A DNA stretch of 64,000 bases from Pleodorina starrii. Taxonomy: Eukaryota > Chlorophyta > Chlorophyceae > Chlamydomonadales > Volvocaceae. Shown piece after piece: positions 11,654-22,800 of the stretch. A model generated the notes under the pieces. It searched no databases. It was given only the letters and a program-made list of their open reading frames with translations, and was not told the origin of the DNA. Made by a program: the position numbers and the translations under genes. How positions within the stretch are numbered: the first letter of the stretch is position 1; each line of letters opens with the position of its first letter. The stretch is taken from assembly GCA_030267565.1 (NCBI GenBank), contig BRXU01000009.1, positions 2,626,001-2,690,000 of the forward strand, read 5' to 3'.

Positions 11654-11922
11654 GCGCGTGTTCGGGAGGTTGGTCTTGCCTGCGGTGCCGGTGCACCCGC
11701 TGACACGGGCGACGTTGGTGGGCCCTGACGGGCCATGTGCGGTAACACGGGTGGTCTGAGCCGCAAGAAGGCGCTGGATCCCCGGACGCGCTCGGCTGGT
11801 ATTGGTAGCCCTCGGCGCTGGCGCGCCGGGCGGTGCCGGCGGAGGCAATTTTCCGCCATAGAGAGGCCAAGCTGTGTGGCGCCGGACTGGCGGGCTGGTC
11901 GGGTCCGTAGCCGAGTTGCTGG

Positions 11923-13519
11923 CTAGCGGCCCGGTGAGACGGCACCCGCCGCCGCCATGCGCTCCCGTCTCCGCTGGTTGAAGATGTATTCGAACAGGTA
12001 GTACTGGCGCTTTTGGACCTTGTACATGGCGACGCACTGTCAAGGGGTGTGGTAAGGGGTGTGGTGGCGATTTAGGGCTGTTTTTAGTAGGGTTTGCATG
12101 AGCGGGGTGTGAAGAGCGAGTCACTGAGGATTTTGAGGGTAAAACATGTCGGGCTATGGCGCGAGGGGCACCGACGCGGCTGTCAGTAGGGTTGTCAACT
12201 AGGGCCACGGAATCGTGGTGGTGGTGGAGCCATCGGATATCCTTGCTCTGACGTTTCACAATTACAAACAGACATTCGTTCACTTTTCCGGTGTCAATTA
12301 TGTGCAAACGCGCGCGTGGGCTTGGCTAGCATAGGTAGGGCGAACCTTGGGCAGTCGTATTTCTGCGCGAGCGATTTGGGTTCCTGCATGCCGCTGCGTC
12401 AGGGCTTTCATGGGCAGTGCGGTAGCGGGATATCCACACGCCTGATACGTTCTGGCGTCACCCGTCCGCTAAAGCGTTGCCGGCGCCTTTTTCTGTGTGT
12501 CTTCGGCCGCCCGCATAGGATGGCGGTGCTCGTACTGCAAGTACGCGCGGAACGCGCTGTCGCCTTATCGGCCGCCCCCTGCCCCACATCCAATTCTTGC
12601 ATCCGTGCTCACCGTGTACAGCCCCGTGATCAGCTCCACCCATTGCAGCGCCAGCATCACCATCTGGACCGCCCTGGTGTAGGCGTTCCGCCGCTGTGGA
12701 CAGGACAGTGACGTTCCACCGAGTGACATTCGCTCTTTTGGACCGGCGCACAGGCATGTTAACAGGCACTCCGCGGCATGGGCAGTATTGCAGCCTAAAA
12801 GTCCCAGAAGCCGGAGCTTCCCGAACGTGACATGTCTGGAATCCCGACTTACACTAGTTCCGACGAGCAGGTAAAGGATGGTGCCTTGCTCCGGGACCAG
12901 AGACAGAATTGTGAACATGAGCAGCCACGGCAGCTGCGGGCATCGGGAAACGCACGCGGGGGCCAAGGACCATGAGGAGGGGAAGCGGGGACAACGGGAT
13001 CTAGGGCTGCTAAACGCGTCGCTGTTTCATCGCGCTGGAGAGGGTTGGGTCCCCGTGGGGAACTCACGTTCTCTTGCAGGTTGCCGTACCAGCCCGCAAA
13101 CAGGCGGATTGGCTCCGCTAGAAACCAGAAGATGAAGAAGATCGTCCTGACGATGTCGTTGTCCTTGAGCTTAAGTCCGATCCAGTACTGAAAGGCGAAA
13201 GTGGAGTTGTGTTAACCCTTGGCAGCCCACAGGATAGCCCGCCAGTCCCCCATTCGGGGGCCCCCCGCCGCTGCCCTCACATTTTTGAAGATGAAAACCA
13301 TCCAAAACAGCAACCACGCGATATTGAAGAATATACGATAGTACAGGAGCTGTTGAAGGAAGGCGTTAGAAGCAATCCTGCGCTCTGCATGGCGAGAAAT
13401 ACCCGCCTCAGTCTGGCGCCATCGGCAATATCGCTCCCAGACAAACAGAGGTGCTCACCAGTAAGATTTCTCAAGCGTAGGTCGAAGCCAGGGTTCACAG
13501 GGTGCAGTGGTAAAGTCAT
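11923..13519 (-). CDS. TMEM17: TMEM17-like ciliary transition-zone membrane protein
   Basis: Six exons (13519-13459, 13384-13281, 13187-13068, 12933-12853, 12693-12613, 12036-11923), 186 residues; human TMEM17 has 198. TMEM17 belongs to the Transmemb_17 family (with TMEM216 and TMEM80) and works in the B9/MKS complex gating the ciliary transition zone. The match is strongest at AEPIRLFAGWYGNLQEN (human EAIRLYLGYVGNLQEK) followed by LPWLLMFTIL. Four hydrophobic segments are visible: residues ~32-52, ~64-82, ~97-121 and ~131-150. The N-terminus is short and soluble; the C-terminus is basic and Tyr-rich (KVQKRQYYLFEYIFNQRRR), as expected for a cytosolic tail. All exon phases agree. A different terminal exon ending near 12470 (starting YEHRHPMRAAEDTQ) is also phase-compatible, so alternative 3' ends are possible. 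It is divergent from the UhpC-like gene and convergent with DOHH. Confidence 0.85.
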
Positions 13520-14107
13520 TTTTGCTTTCGGGCTCCCGCTGTCAACTGCCAAAAAACGCTAAATCCGCCAGCCAATACAGGCCTACGCTTGTCTCTCTCT
13601 TACATGGGCAGGGATCAATATTCTATGTTCTAGCATTTGTTCGACTTGGATTTAAGCTCACGTTCAAAATTCAAGCGATGTCACGCTGGAGCAACCAAAG
13701 CGGGTTCGTTAACTTCTTGCAGTTCAAGTATCTTCCGTTTGTTTCATGCCAAGTGCCTGCGCGTGCTGCGCTACAGTGCCCGTGCTTTGGTCTCGGAGTC
13801 ATTTAGGTCGTTCCTTTTAACGAACTGCCGCGCAAAAGACACGCAGCGTTCTTCATAGCATAGCTACATGTATAATTGATTAGCTCTTTTAAGCTGCAAA
13901 ACTTAAGGCAACACCAGTAGTTATCAATCTTGAAAGTGATTCAAGGCAACCAGAGCGGCAACAAACCCTGGAAAAGACACTGGCTGGTTCTAAATCCTTC
14001 GGTTAGGCTCCTTTACTTTATTGTGCAATATTTTTATTTTAAGGAATGCACTCGCTTGCTCAAAGCTCTGTCTCGCGGGTGTCGGGGTAAGTGACGTCAG
14101 AGGAGCG
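13520..14107. promoter_or_regulatory. Divergent intergenic region, TMEM17 / UhpC-like
   Basis: 588 bp separate the two start codons. The stretch is AT-richer than the surroundings. TGACGTCA, a perfect CRE/bZIP palindrome, lies at 14092-14099, ten bases before the UhpC-like ATG, inside the presumed 5' UTR. A GTAAGT donor-like sequence at 14087 overlaps its left side. Confidence 0.5.
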
Positions 14108-16369
14108 ATGTCAGAAGACCAGCATGTGTCCACAACAACTTATCCTACCAATTGTAGGGCTGCATCAACATGCAAGTCTTCATGTGTTTTGCGTCCCGGA
14201 GCATCGTTGGCGCTCCGACTCCCGCCGCCTCGTCGTCAGTTCGTTGTTACGGCCTTCCGTGAGGAGCGCGGAGCAGCATCTCCCGACACGAATGGTGTTT
14301 CAGCCAAACGTGCGGAGCCCCTCGATGAAACGAGTGCAGTGGTGCGTAATTCGGGGAATTAACCGCCTTGGGGTTGCGCGCCAAGTGCAGTACACCCCAC
14401 AGTCAGCGCACGCGAAGTGAGCGACAATTTCTATACTTCAGCAGTAAATACGCAGCAAGCCGTGCTTATGATGCTGCATATTCGTTCATCTGCAATATTT
14501 GTTCTCGTGCAGTGAATCCTGCTTGCCGAACAGCCTCCATCCCTCGCCTAACCGCTCCTGCTCCTCCCTCGTGCTACTCTCCCCCCCCACCGGGAATCCC
14601 GCTGTCGTGCACGCCGACGCCGCTCTTCCCTCCACGTCCCCCCAGCCGTCACCACCACCACCGCTCCAGCCGCAGCCCCAGCCGCAGCCGCAGCCGCAGC
14701 AGCCCCCCGGCTTCGCCGCCCGGCGGCTGGCCGTGTTCAGCGGCCTGGTCCTGGGCTACGCCGCCTACTACCTCACCCGCAACTCCCTCACCTACACCGC
14801 CCCCGTCATGGTGGCCGATCCCTCGCTGGGCTTCTCTCTCGCGCAAGTGGGCACCATGACATCCATCTTTCCCATCGCATACGGTGCGCGCCCGCTGCCT
14901 TGGCCCCTGCCTTGGCCCCTGCCTTGGCCGCCGCCTTGGCCGTTGAAGGCCGTTGCCCGCATCGGCAGTTGCGGGCTGCGGAGCAGCGGCTGCTGCCGGG
15001 CGTTGATTGACGCACCACCCATCCGGGCCCAGCTCACCCTCCGGATCCCGCGCCTTCTGGGTCGTGTCATCTTCACGTCACACCCCGTCGGTTCGCGTCG
15101 CGTCGTGTCGCAGGCTTGAGCAAGTTCGTGAGCGGCATCCTGGGCGACCGCTACAGCCCCAGCCTGCTGCTGGGCGGGGGCCTCATGCTGACGGCCGCTT
15201 GCAACCTGGCGCTGGGGGCGGGCAACGGGCTGACCTGGTTCGCGGCCATGTGGGCACTCAACGGACTGATGCAGGTGGGCGGGTGGGTGGGTGGGTGTGT
15301 GCGAGGGGGTGTGAGGGGGTGGGGGTGTGAGGGGTTGGGTGCTGGACCACGCTGGACTGGGCTGGGCTGCTCAGGCGAGGGCGCTGATTCCTCCCTCCTG
15401 CCTCTCTTCTCCTCCTGCCTCTCCACTTCCTGAATGGAGGGAAGGGCCTGGAAAGGGACCGGACTTCCCTGCCCTTGGACTTCCCACGCAGCTGTCTGGC
15501 TTGGCAGCAGTGCTATGCGCTGCTTCCCGGCTTGCCTTGCCTGCTCCCCCCCCTCACACACACATATCTTCTTTTTACCCCCCCCCCCCCCACACACACA
15601 CACATAATGGCTGAGCCCCCGACGGCTGAACCTCTCGCCGTCTTCCGTCTCTCGCTCCCCCCTCCACGCTCCCCACTGCCCTCCCCTCCCCGGCCGCCAG
15701 GGTGTGGGTGCGCCCTCCTGCGCGCGCATGCTGACCTCCTGGTTCGCCGCCCGCGAGCGGGGCACGTATTGGGGGCTGTGGAACGTGGCTCACAACACGG
15801 GCGGCTTCCTGTCGCCGCTGGTTGCCGCCACGGCGGCGCACGCTGCGGGCTGGCGGTGGGGCATGTGGGCCCCCGGGCTGGCGGGGATGGCGCTGGGGCT
15901 GTACGTGCTGCTGGTGTGCAGGTAGGCCGGATAAGCCAGGGAGGGAGGCGGGCGAGGGCTCAGAGCGAGAGGGGGCTTGGAGGGAGGGAGGGAGGGCTGG
16001 GAGGGCGTCAGCTCCCTCTCACTGCAACGTCGGGGTTCCGTTGCGATGCGGCGGAGGGGCCTCTTAGCGCTGCAAGTGCGGCCATCTTGCATTGTGGTGT
16101 GACTGTTGTGTGACCCAGTGCAGCTATCTATCGTGCAGCTATGGTGCGACCCACGGGTCACACACATGCCGACCCACATGATGTCAACTACATCGGACAC
16201 ATCCGAGCCGCCTGACCCGCTTCGTCGCGCCGCCCCTTTCCCGCCCCTTTCCCGCCCCTCGCCTCCCGCCCCGCCGCCTCCTGCCACCGACCCAAGGGAC
16301 ACTCCGCAGGACGCGGGGTTCAACCCCGTGGACACCGCACAGGCGCAGTCGAAGCAGCAGCAGCAGCAG

Positions 16370-16400
<31 letters not shown>

Positions 16401-18683
16401 CACAACCGCGGACAGACTCAGGGCCCAGTAGCAGCGGTCGGAGCAGCGGCGGCGTCATCCTCAGCGGCAGCAACGGCAGTGGCGAGGGAAAAGTCCTCAC
16501 GGCGGCGGCGTCGAACGGCAACGGCGCCACCAGCAGCACCAGCAGCAGCCGTACCAGCACCAGCAGCAGTAGCAGCAGCAGTAGCGCGGCGGAGGCGGGT
16601 GACAAGAAGCCTGGAGTGCTCCGCACCGCGATCGACAACGTGCTGTCGAATCCGTACATCTGGGCGCTGGCGTTGACGTACTTTTGCGTGTACGTCGTAC
16701 GGCAGGTACGGTACGGTACCGCAACCATCACCCCAAATCGATGGGATCCTGAGCTCGTCACGGCGACGGTATATCGGGTTCATTCCCCCCCACCCCCCCC
16801 ACCCCCCACCCCCCACCCCCCACACACACACACACCTTCTGCCCGCCCGCCCGCCCGCCTCGCCTGCCCACGCCCTCACTCACTCCCTTAGGGTGTCACG
16901 TCCTGGACTGTGTTCTACCTGATCAACGAAAAGGGCGTCCCGGATGCGGCGCAGGCAAGTAGAAGTGCAGGACCCGGCCTTCGGTTTGGACGTCGGAGGG
17001 GGACGGGCACCGGAGCGGGGATCGACCAGGGGGGGCGCGGGGGATGGTGGGAACTGGGGACTGGGAGGGGCCGCGGAACAGACAGAGCTGGACGCGCCTC
17101 GCCTCGCCTCGCCTCGCCGGGTCGCCAAGCGGCGTTACGGGAGCCCGGGTCGCATTCTCGCGTTGTTGTGGGATTGGACGGCAGCACTAAAGCATTCAGC
17201 CAGTCGTCCTGAGGCTGTGGGCAGTAGGTAGTCACGCAAATGGCTGTCATCCACGCGCCTCGCTGCCTCCTGCCTACTCTGCCCCGCGCCTGCGCGGCGA
17301 CCCCCCATCACCCCATCCTCACCCCCGCTCCTGCTCCTGCTCTCTTCTTCCGTACAGGCCGCCATGCGGGTTTCGGGGCTGGAGCTCGGGGGCTTGGTGG
17401 GTGGACTGGCGGCGGGGCGTCTGTCGGATGTGCTCATCCGCCGGGCCACCAACGGCGGCAGCGCTGGAGGCGATGGTGACGCCAGCGGCGCGGACAAGGG
17501 AACCCACGCGACGGCGGGCGGAGTCCTGGGGACGGGGAGCGTCGGGACGCGCGTGCAGGTGCGGGGTCAGTGGGCTGTGTGGATGGGTGGGTAGGAAAGA
17601 AGAACAGGGCAGGTGGGTGGGTGGGTACAACCCCCCTTCCCCCTCCCTGGGCTCGACCCCTCCCCCATCAACCCTTTTCCCCTCTCCCTCCCCTCCGTCC
17701 CATCGCTGCGGAATCTTCACTACCGCCCCCCTCCCCCTCCCCCTCCGTCTCCGTCTCCGCTGCGGTATCTTCTTTTTACCCCCCCCCCTCCACGTCCCTC
17801 CTCTCTCCCCAGGTGGTCATGGCCTACACGGTGGCCCTGGCGGCCGCCCTGGCTGCCTTCCAGGCGCTGCCGGCCAGTGTGCCCCCATCGTTGCAGTGGC
17901 TGTCGGTGGCGGCCATCGGATTCTGCATCTACGGACCGCAGGTATGGGGTCTGCCGGTGCACGGGATCAGGGGGCCTCTTGTGTATATAACGGTACGGCC
18001 GCCCGGAAGTACGGCAAATGTGTAAACCAATTGACAGCCCTTGCGCCTGAACCTAACTGACACAACTTTGCGCCTGTACCTTACCGACACATCTTGCGCA
18101 CGCCTCCCGTCTGTCCTGTCCTGTCCTGTCCTGTCCTGGTCTGTACCGTACCGTACCGCACGTCAAGATGCTGATCGGGTTGTGCGGTGCGGAGCTGGTG
18201 CACCCCGCCAGTGTGGGCGCCAGCCAGGGCGTGTTGGGCTGGGTGGCGTACCTGGGGGCGGCAAACGCAGGTGAGGTTCGGGGGGGGGGGGGGCCGGGCG
18301 GAGGCAGGGGCCGGAGGGAGAGCTCCGGGGCCCCGGGGTGACCCGGGGAACGGGGAAGCGGAGGTGTGCTGCGTCCGCGACCCCGGGGGCGGGGCTGGGG
18401 CTCCCGGGGGCTGGCGGCGTCATGGAATCGACCCACGTCGGGTTGCTGAATCAGCTCTGCTTCATTAACGTGGGCTGCAGGCGTTCCGCTGTCCTGGATC
18501 ATCACCCGCTTCGGCTGGACCGCGTACTTCAGCGCCCTCCTGGCGGCCTGCGGGGTGGCGCTGCTGCTGCTGGCGCCCCTCATGCGCCTGCCCAGCTTCA
18601 CGCAGCGCCAACAGCAGCAGCAACAACACCTGGCAGCGGCAGCAGACGGAGATGGCAGCGGGGCGCGGGCGAGGGCGGCGTAG
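14108..18683 (+). CDS. UhpC/GlpT-type organophosphate:phosphate antiporter, plastid targeted
   Basis: Ten exons (14108-14341, 14646-14883, 15114-15274, 15701-15921, 16297-16705, 16892-16954, 17358-17558, 17813-17941, 18168-18270, 18481-18683), 653 residues. It is a major facilitator of the organophosphate:phosphate antiporter family (sugar-phosphate or glycerol-3-phosphate exchange). Signatures include SKFVSGILGDRYSP, WFAARERGTYWGLWNVAHN, YGPQMLIGLCGAELVHP and GVLGWVAYLGAANAGVPLSW. Exon 1 is a convincing chloroplast transit peptide (Ser, Arg and Ala rich, possible cleavage after VVTA), so it probably sits in the plastid envelope. The central cytosol/stroma loop (about residues 295-390) is expanded by a Gln tract and Gly/Ser/Thr repeats; a second insert is near 465-505; the C-terminus carries a short Gln run. 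Intron 6 appears to be GC-AG (CAG then GCAAGT). UhpC-type transporters in algae and plants have been proposed to derive from chlamydial genes. Substrate cannot be read from the sequence. Confidence 0.88.
16354..16400 (+). repeat. CAG repeat coding a Gln tract in the UhpC-like loop
   Basis: CAG triplets with one CAC interruption, in frame in exon 5, encode a run of glutamines in the central loop of the transporter. It probably varies in length between strains. Confidence 0.9.
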
Positions 18684-18715
18684 CGCGGATGGCGGTCTCA
18701 GCGCAAACCGTCGGT

Positions 18716-18720
18716 TGTAA
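18716..18720 (+). terminator. TGTAA polyadenylation motif of the UhpC-like gene
   Basis: TGTAA lies about 33 bases after the stop codon at 18683. Further TGTAA motifs at about 19095, 19268 and 19377 are alternatives if the 3' UTR is longer. Confidence 0.45.
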
Positions 18721-19520
18721 TTCGTTCTTAGGCGTCGTTGAGGTTCGTTGGTCGGTTGGCGGTTGGCCATAAGTTGTATCGTTGGCAGTTGGTACGGCAT
18801 ACAGCGCTGTGAATGCGCGCGGGTGGTGGTGGCAGCGGCAGCAAGGTTCCCCTGGGAGGGAGGCGAGCGTGCTTTCCCGTCGAGTGGACTTGCCCGAGTC
18901 CGCCCCAGGGCACGTGCAACCAACCACTAACCGTCCCAGCCCTGTATTCATCGGCGCGCCACCCCTCGTTTTGGTTGTTTCAGTGCACTTGTCGGTTGTG
19001 GCGCGTTGGCTGACATGGCTACTAGTTACTCATTTCATGTAGACCTGGCTCTTAATTCAAATATTTGGGGTCGAGGCCGCACACAGCTCATGTCATGTAA
19101 GGAAACCGTGATACTTATGTACGGGAACTCACGACTGGCTACTGCTAGCACGCCGTACGACGCTGTGTACTGTCCTGTCCGGCATGTCTGCAGCACTTTC
19201 TTTCCCATTCGATTTTCATGCAGCAGGCAATATTGCTGCCAGTGCTCGGGCGGCGGACTGTGAAGCCTGTAATGACCTTTCTCTTCGTTCATTGGACGGT
19301 GGCTTAGGACATCAGGGGACTCCACATTTAATCGTGATTGCATGTCGCGCCCATCATTCCCAATACTCAACGCCTCTGTAATTAGTCACATCTAGTCACA
19401 AGCCCGCTCTGCTTCACTCACTAAAGAGTCCATGCGCTGCAGTGCGGTCGCCCACTCCTCCGAAACTTTGTGCCTCAGCATCTGCAGCTCGTTCCCTGAC
19501 GACTGCGCAGCGTTGGATGG

Positions 19521-19558
<38 letters not shown>

Positions 19559-19873
19559 TGCAAGCACTCCTCGGGCACCTGATCACGAGTCGCACGTCCG
19601 AAGCTCCGCACGCCCACTCCTTGACACCCGAAACAGCCGACGCCCCAGTGGCCAAGGCAGGCCGCTCCAAAATCGGGTCGGACTCGGAAAAGCCGAGCGA
19701 GGAGCCATATCGATATCAGCAGCACCTCACCAGCGCAGACGCCCATCCCCTCACTCCTGTCAACTACCAACCCCCAACCGCCAACCTAGAAGCCGCGTCA
19801 AGGTGGGAGAGACCTCCCCACCTCACACACTGCCACCCACGCCCTCATCATCATTCATCTCTCGACCTCAGAT
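18721..19873. other. Convergent intergenic region, UhpC-like / CSP41b
   Basis: Both flanking genes end here. No spliced gene is visible. A CAG run lies at 19522-19559. I found no clear TTACA for the CSP41b 3' end in the right part, so that end is undefined. Confidence 0.4.
19522..19559. repeat. CAG trinucleotide run in non-coding DNA
   Basis: About a dozen uninterrupted CAG units lie in the 3' flank of CSP41b. Open frames run through it on both strands but none connects to a recognisable gene. Confidence 0.85.
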
Positions 19874-22800
19874 TCACCTCCAGCTGGAGCGGCTCATGGC
19901 AGGGGCGGCGGCGGCGGCGGCAGCCTTGGGCTTGTGCTTCTCCAGGATAATGTCGTCGCACTTGAAGTTGGGCTCCTTACGGAAAGTACCCCGACCAAAG
20001 TCCTTCTGGTACGAGTCCTTGAGTCCGTCCAGCAGGCTGAACTCCGGCTGCCAGTCCAGATCGGCCATGGCCTGGGGAGCGTGGCGCGGCACGGTTGGGT
20101 CGTGTGTGTGTGTGGTATTGCGGGGAGTTTTGCGGTTGCGGTTGCAGCAGGCGGTTGGTTGGTTGGCTGGTTGGCAGGCGGGTGGTTGGTGCACAGGGCG
20201 GTTGTGCGGTTGTGTGCCGGTGTGCGTTGTCCACGGGGTGACGTGTATTACGACGGCAAGTCGCAATACACCCGAGACAGAGGAGAGACAGTGAGGCCCC
20301 CGGTTGCAGCAAAACGCTACCGTCTGCTGTCGTACCTTGTCGACCGAGGCGAAGAAGTGCTGGTCGCGCATGGGGAAGGGCTTGTCCTTGCCAAAGTCAA
20401 AGTCCTTGGCGTTGTAGTGGATGAGCTCCGGCTCCGGCACGCCCATGGCCTTGGCGCACGCCTTGGCGATGCCGTCGAAGGTGACGAAGCGCTCGCCTGC
20501 GTGGGCAGATGTGCGGTGCGTGTCGGTGCGTGTCGGTGCGTGTCGGTGCGTGTTTGGTGCGTGGTTGGTGCGTGTCGGTGCGTGTTTGGTGCGTGGTTGG
20601 TGTTGTGGTGGTGCGTGGTGTTGTGGTGGTGGTGTCAACAGAGTGCGTGTGCGGGGTGCGGTTTGCGGTCAGAATCGCAACCAAATGGTTATGTACGTAT
20701 CTGGAGGGATCTCAATATCGCATGCAGTACCCATGCGGCTGTGGGGATGCTGGAGTAGGAAGGGAGTGCAGTCCGCTGGAAAATTGGATCTTGAAGCAAT
20801 AGTTGGCCTTTCAGAACGCGTGTGAACACTGGACACCCTTATATCCCCTGTTGAGGGGTCAAAGAAGTTCTATCGGTGGCCGAAACCGACCCGTGGGTCT
20901 TCAATCAGACGATGAAGAGCCGTGAGCCTGCCCGTGAGACGACCCGTGGGTCATCACAGATCAATCGCCCGAGGCCACCAGAGGCCAAACAGCCCAGGAG
21001 GGAGCCAGGACCCACCCGAGATGTTGTAGATCTGGCGGGCGGCCTTCTTGTTGCCCAGGACCTTGACGAAAGCGGTGGCCAGGTCCTTCACGTGGCCCAG
21101 CTGCGTACGACAGGGAGTACGGCATGGTTTGGGAGGGGCACGGACAAAGTGTAGTTGGATACGACCGGGCCAAATTTAATGAGCCAGCCAGCCAGCCGCG
21201 AAACCGAGGTGAACCGGAGACGGATTCTCGTGCGCTCGTCCCTCCAGCCCTGTTCAGAAGTGCACACTAGCTGGGCTGGCGCCCACCGCCCGCCTGACCG
21301 CCCGCGAGCCCTTCCATCTCATCCCACGCCCACCCCATCCCGGACCCTTCCATCCCACCCCATTCCATCCACCCGGGTCGCTCGCTTCGCTTCCGGCTGT
21401 GATCGCTTCGCTTTGCCTCGCATTCAATAACCCCATTACCACTCAACCCTACAGACTCCCACCACCCTCCTCTCCACCCCTCCAGGATCCTCACCTGGGT
21501 AACCTGCTGGCCACTGCCCGGCACCGGGATGGGCCGGCCGGCCTTGAGGCGGTGGAAGAACCACTCCTCCACCGGGTTGTAGTTGAGCGGGCCGTAGATG
21601 TAGACCGGGCGGACGGACGTGAAGTTCACGCCGCTCTTGCGCAGCAACTCCTCCGTGTCCAGCTTGCCCTGCGTGCGCGCGATTGGCGAGCAGGGGACGA
21701 TGAAAGAGGTTTGTGACTGACGTCTGTGTTTGCGCTTTTTTTGTCGCATCGCGCCTGACAACATTATGTGTCCAAGGCTGAAAAGGGCCCAAAAGGGATA
21801 TTTTCGTGCAACCAAAGACTCCCCCTTTGCTGTGCCATGCAATGCCCCCACGCCGCGCAATACGGCTCTTCCGTACAATGTGCCATACACATAAAGCAAC
21901 GACCCCACCGGCGATCCTACATAAGCACATCTACACAAGCGCAAGCGCAAACACGTTTGCGCCGCTGTACGTGCCGTACATCACGTCGTACATACCTTGT
22001 GGCGGCTCTTGGGATCCACAGCATCCTCCTCCCGGTGCGGCATCTGATCGTTCTTCAGGTACACACCCGCGGACGAGCAGTAAATGTACTGCTCCAGGGT
22101 GGACTTGGTGCCCTTGAGCACGGGCTCCACCTCAACCGCCTCACGACCGTTGATGTCGTACACAACTGCAACATGTCGCACACCACCGCGGGAAAGGAAC
22201 ACGGCCAAACAACGAACAACTCAGCCGCGTATGCATGGTCACCCCGAGGTGCATATGTGTCTGAAGCAAAAAGACAGGGGGTTGGGGGGGCGGCAGGCCC
22301 CGTTTCGGCCGTTGTGGCCTCCGGCGGGTGCGTCGTCGGAAGCGTGTGACGAGCGCTGTAGCCCCCGTCCTTGTCAACGGCTTTGGGGACCCGGGAGCGG
22401 CCGCGGAACAACGCCAGGATCTGATGACCCCCGAGAGGGGCTCGTCTCGCAGACGAATGACGATGGTGGGTCCAGGGAGGGTGCAGCTTCGCGCCACAAC
22501 CTTCCGCAGAGGCCCCGAGGTACCGGACTGCCCGGCCCCAAATAGGAGCGACCGCGGCGGCCCCGTATGCAATGTATCGGTATCCACAAGCCGGATATCC
22601 AGTGCACTCGCGCCGTTCGACCGCGGGTGTCGCCAGAGAGGCCGGGGCGGCCCGATGGACCCCAGGGCCCCAGCGCCTGGCTCCCCCGACTCCATTGGCC
22701 TCCAGCCACATCCTCAGGGCTAATGAGTCATGGGGAGGCAGGGGTAGTGGAGCCCTGGAGCTGCCGTGCCATGCTGTGCTGTGCTGTGCTGTCTCGACCT

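Noticed and set aside
14499..14645. Upstream in-frame extension of the UhpC-like exon 2 (ESCLPNSLHPSP)
   Set aside because: It lacks an ATG. The polypyrimidine tract and CCCAG at 14645 instead join in phase to the transit-peptide exon at 14108-14341.
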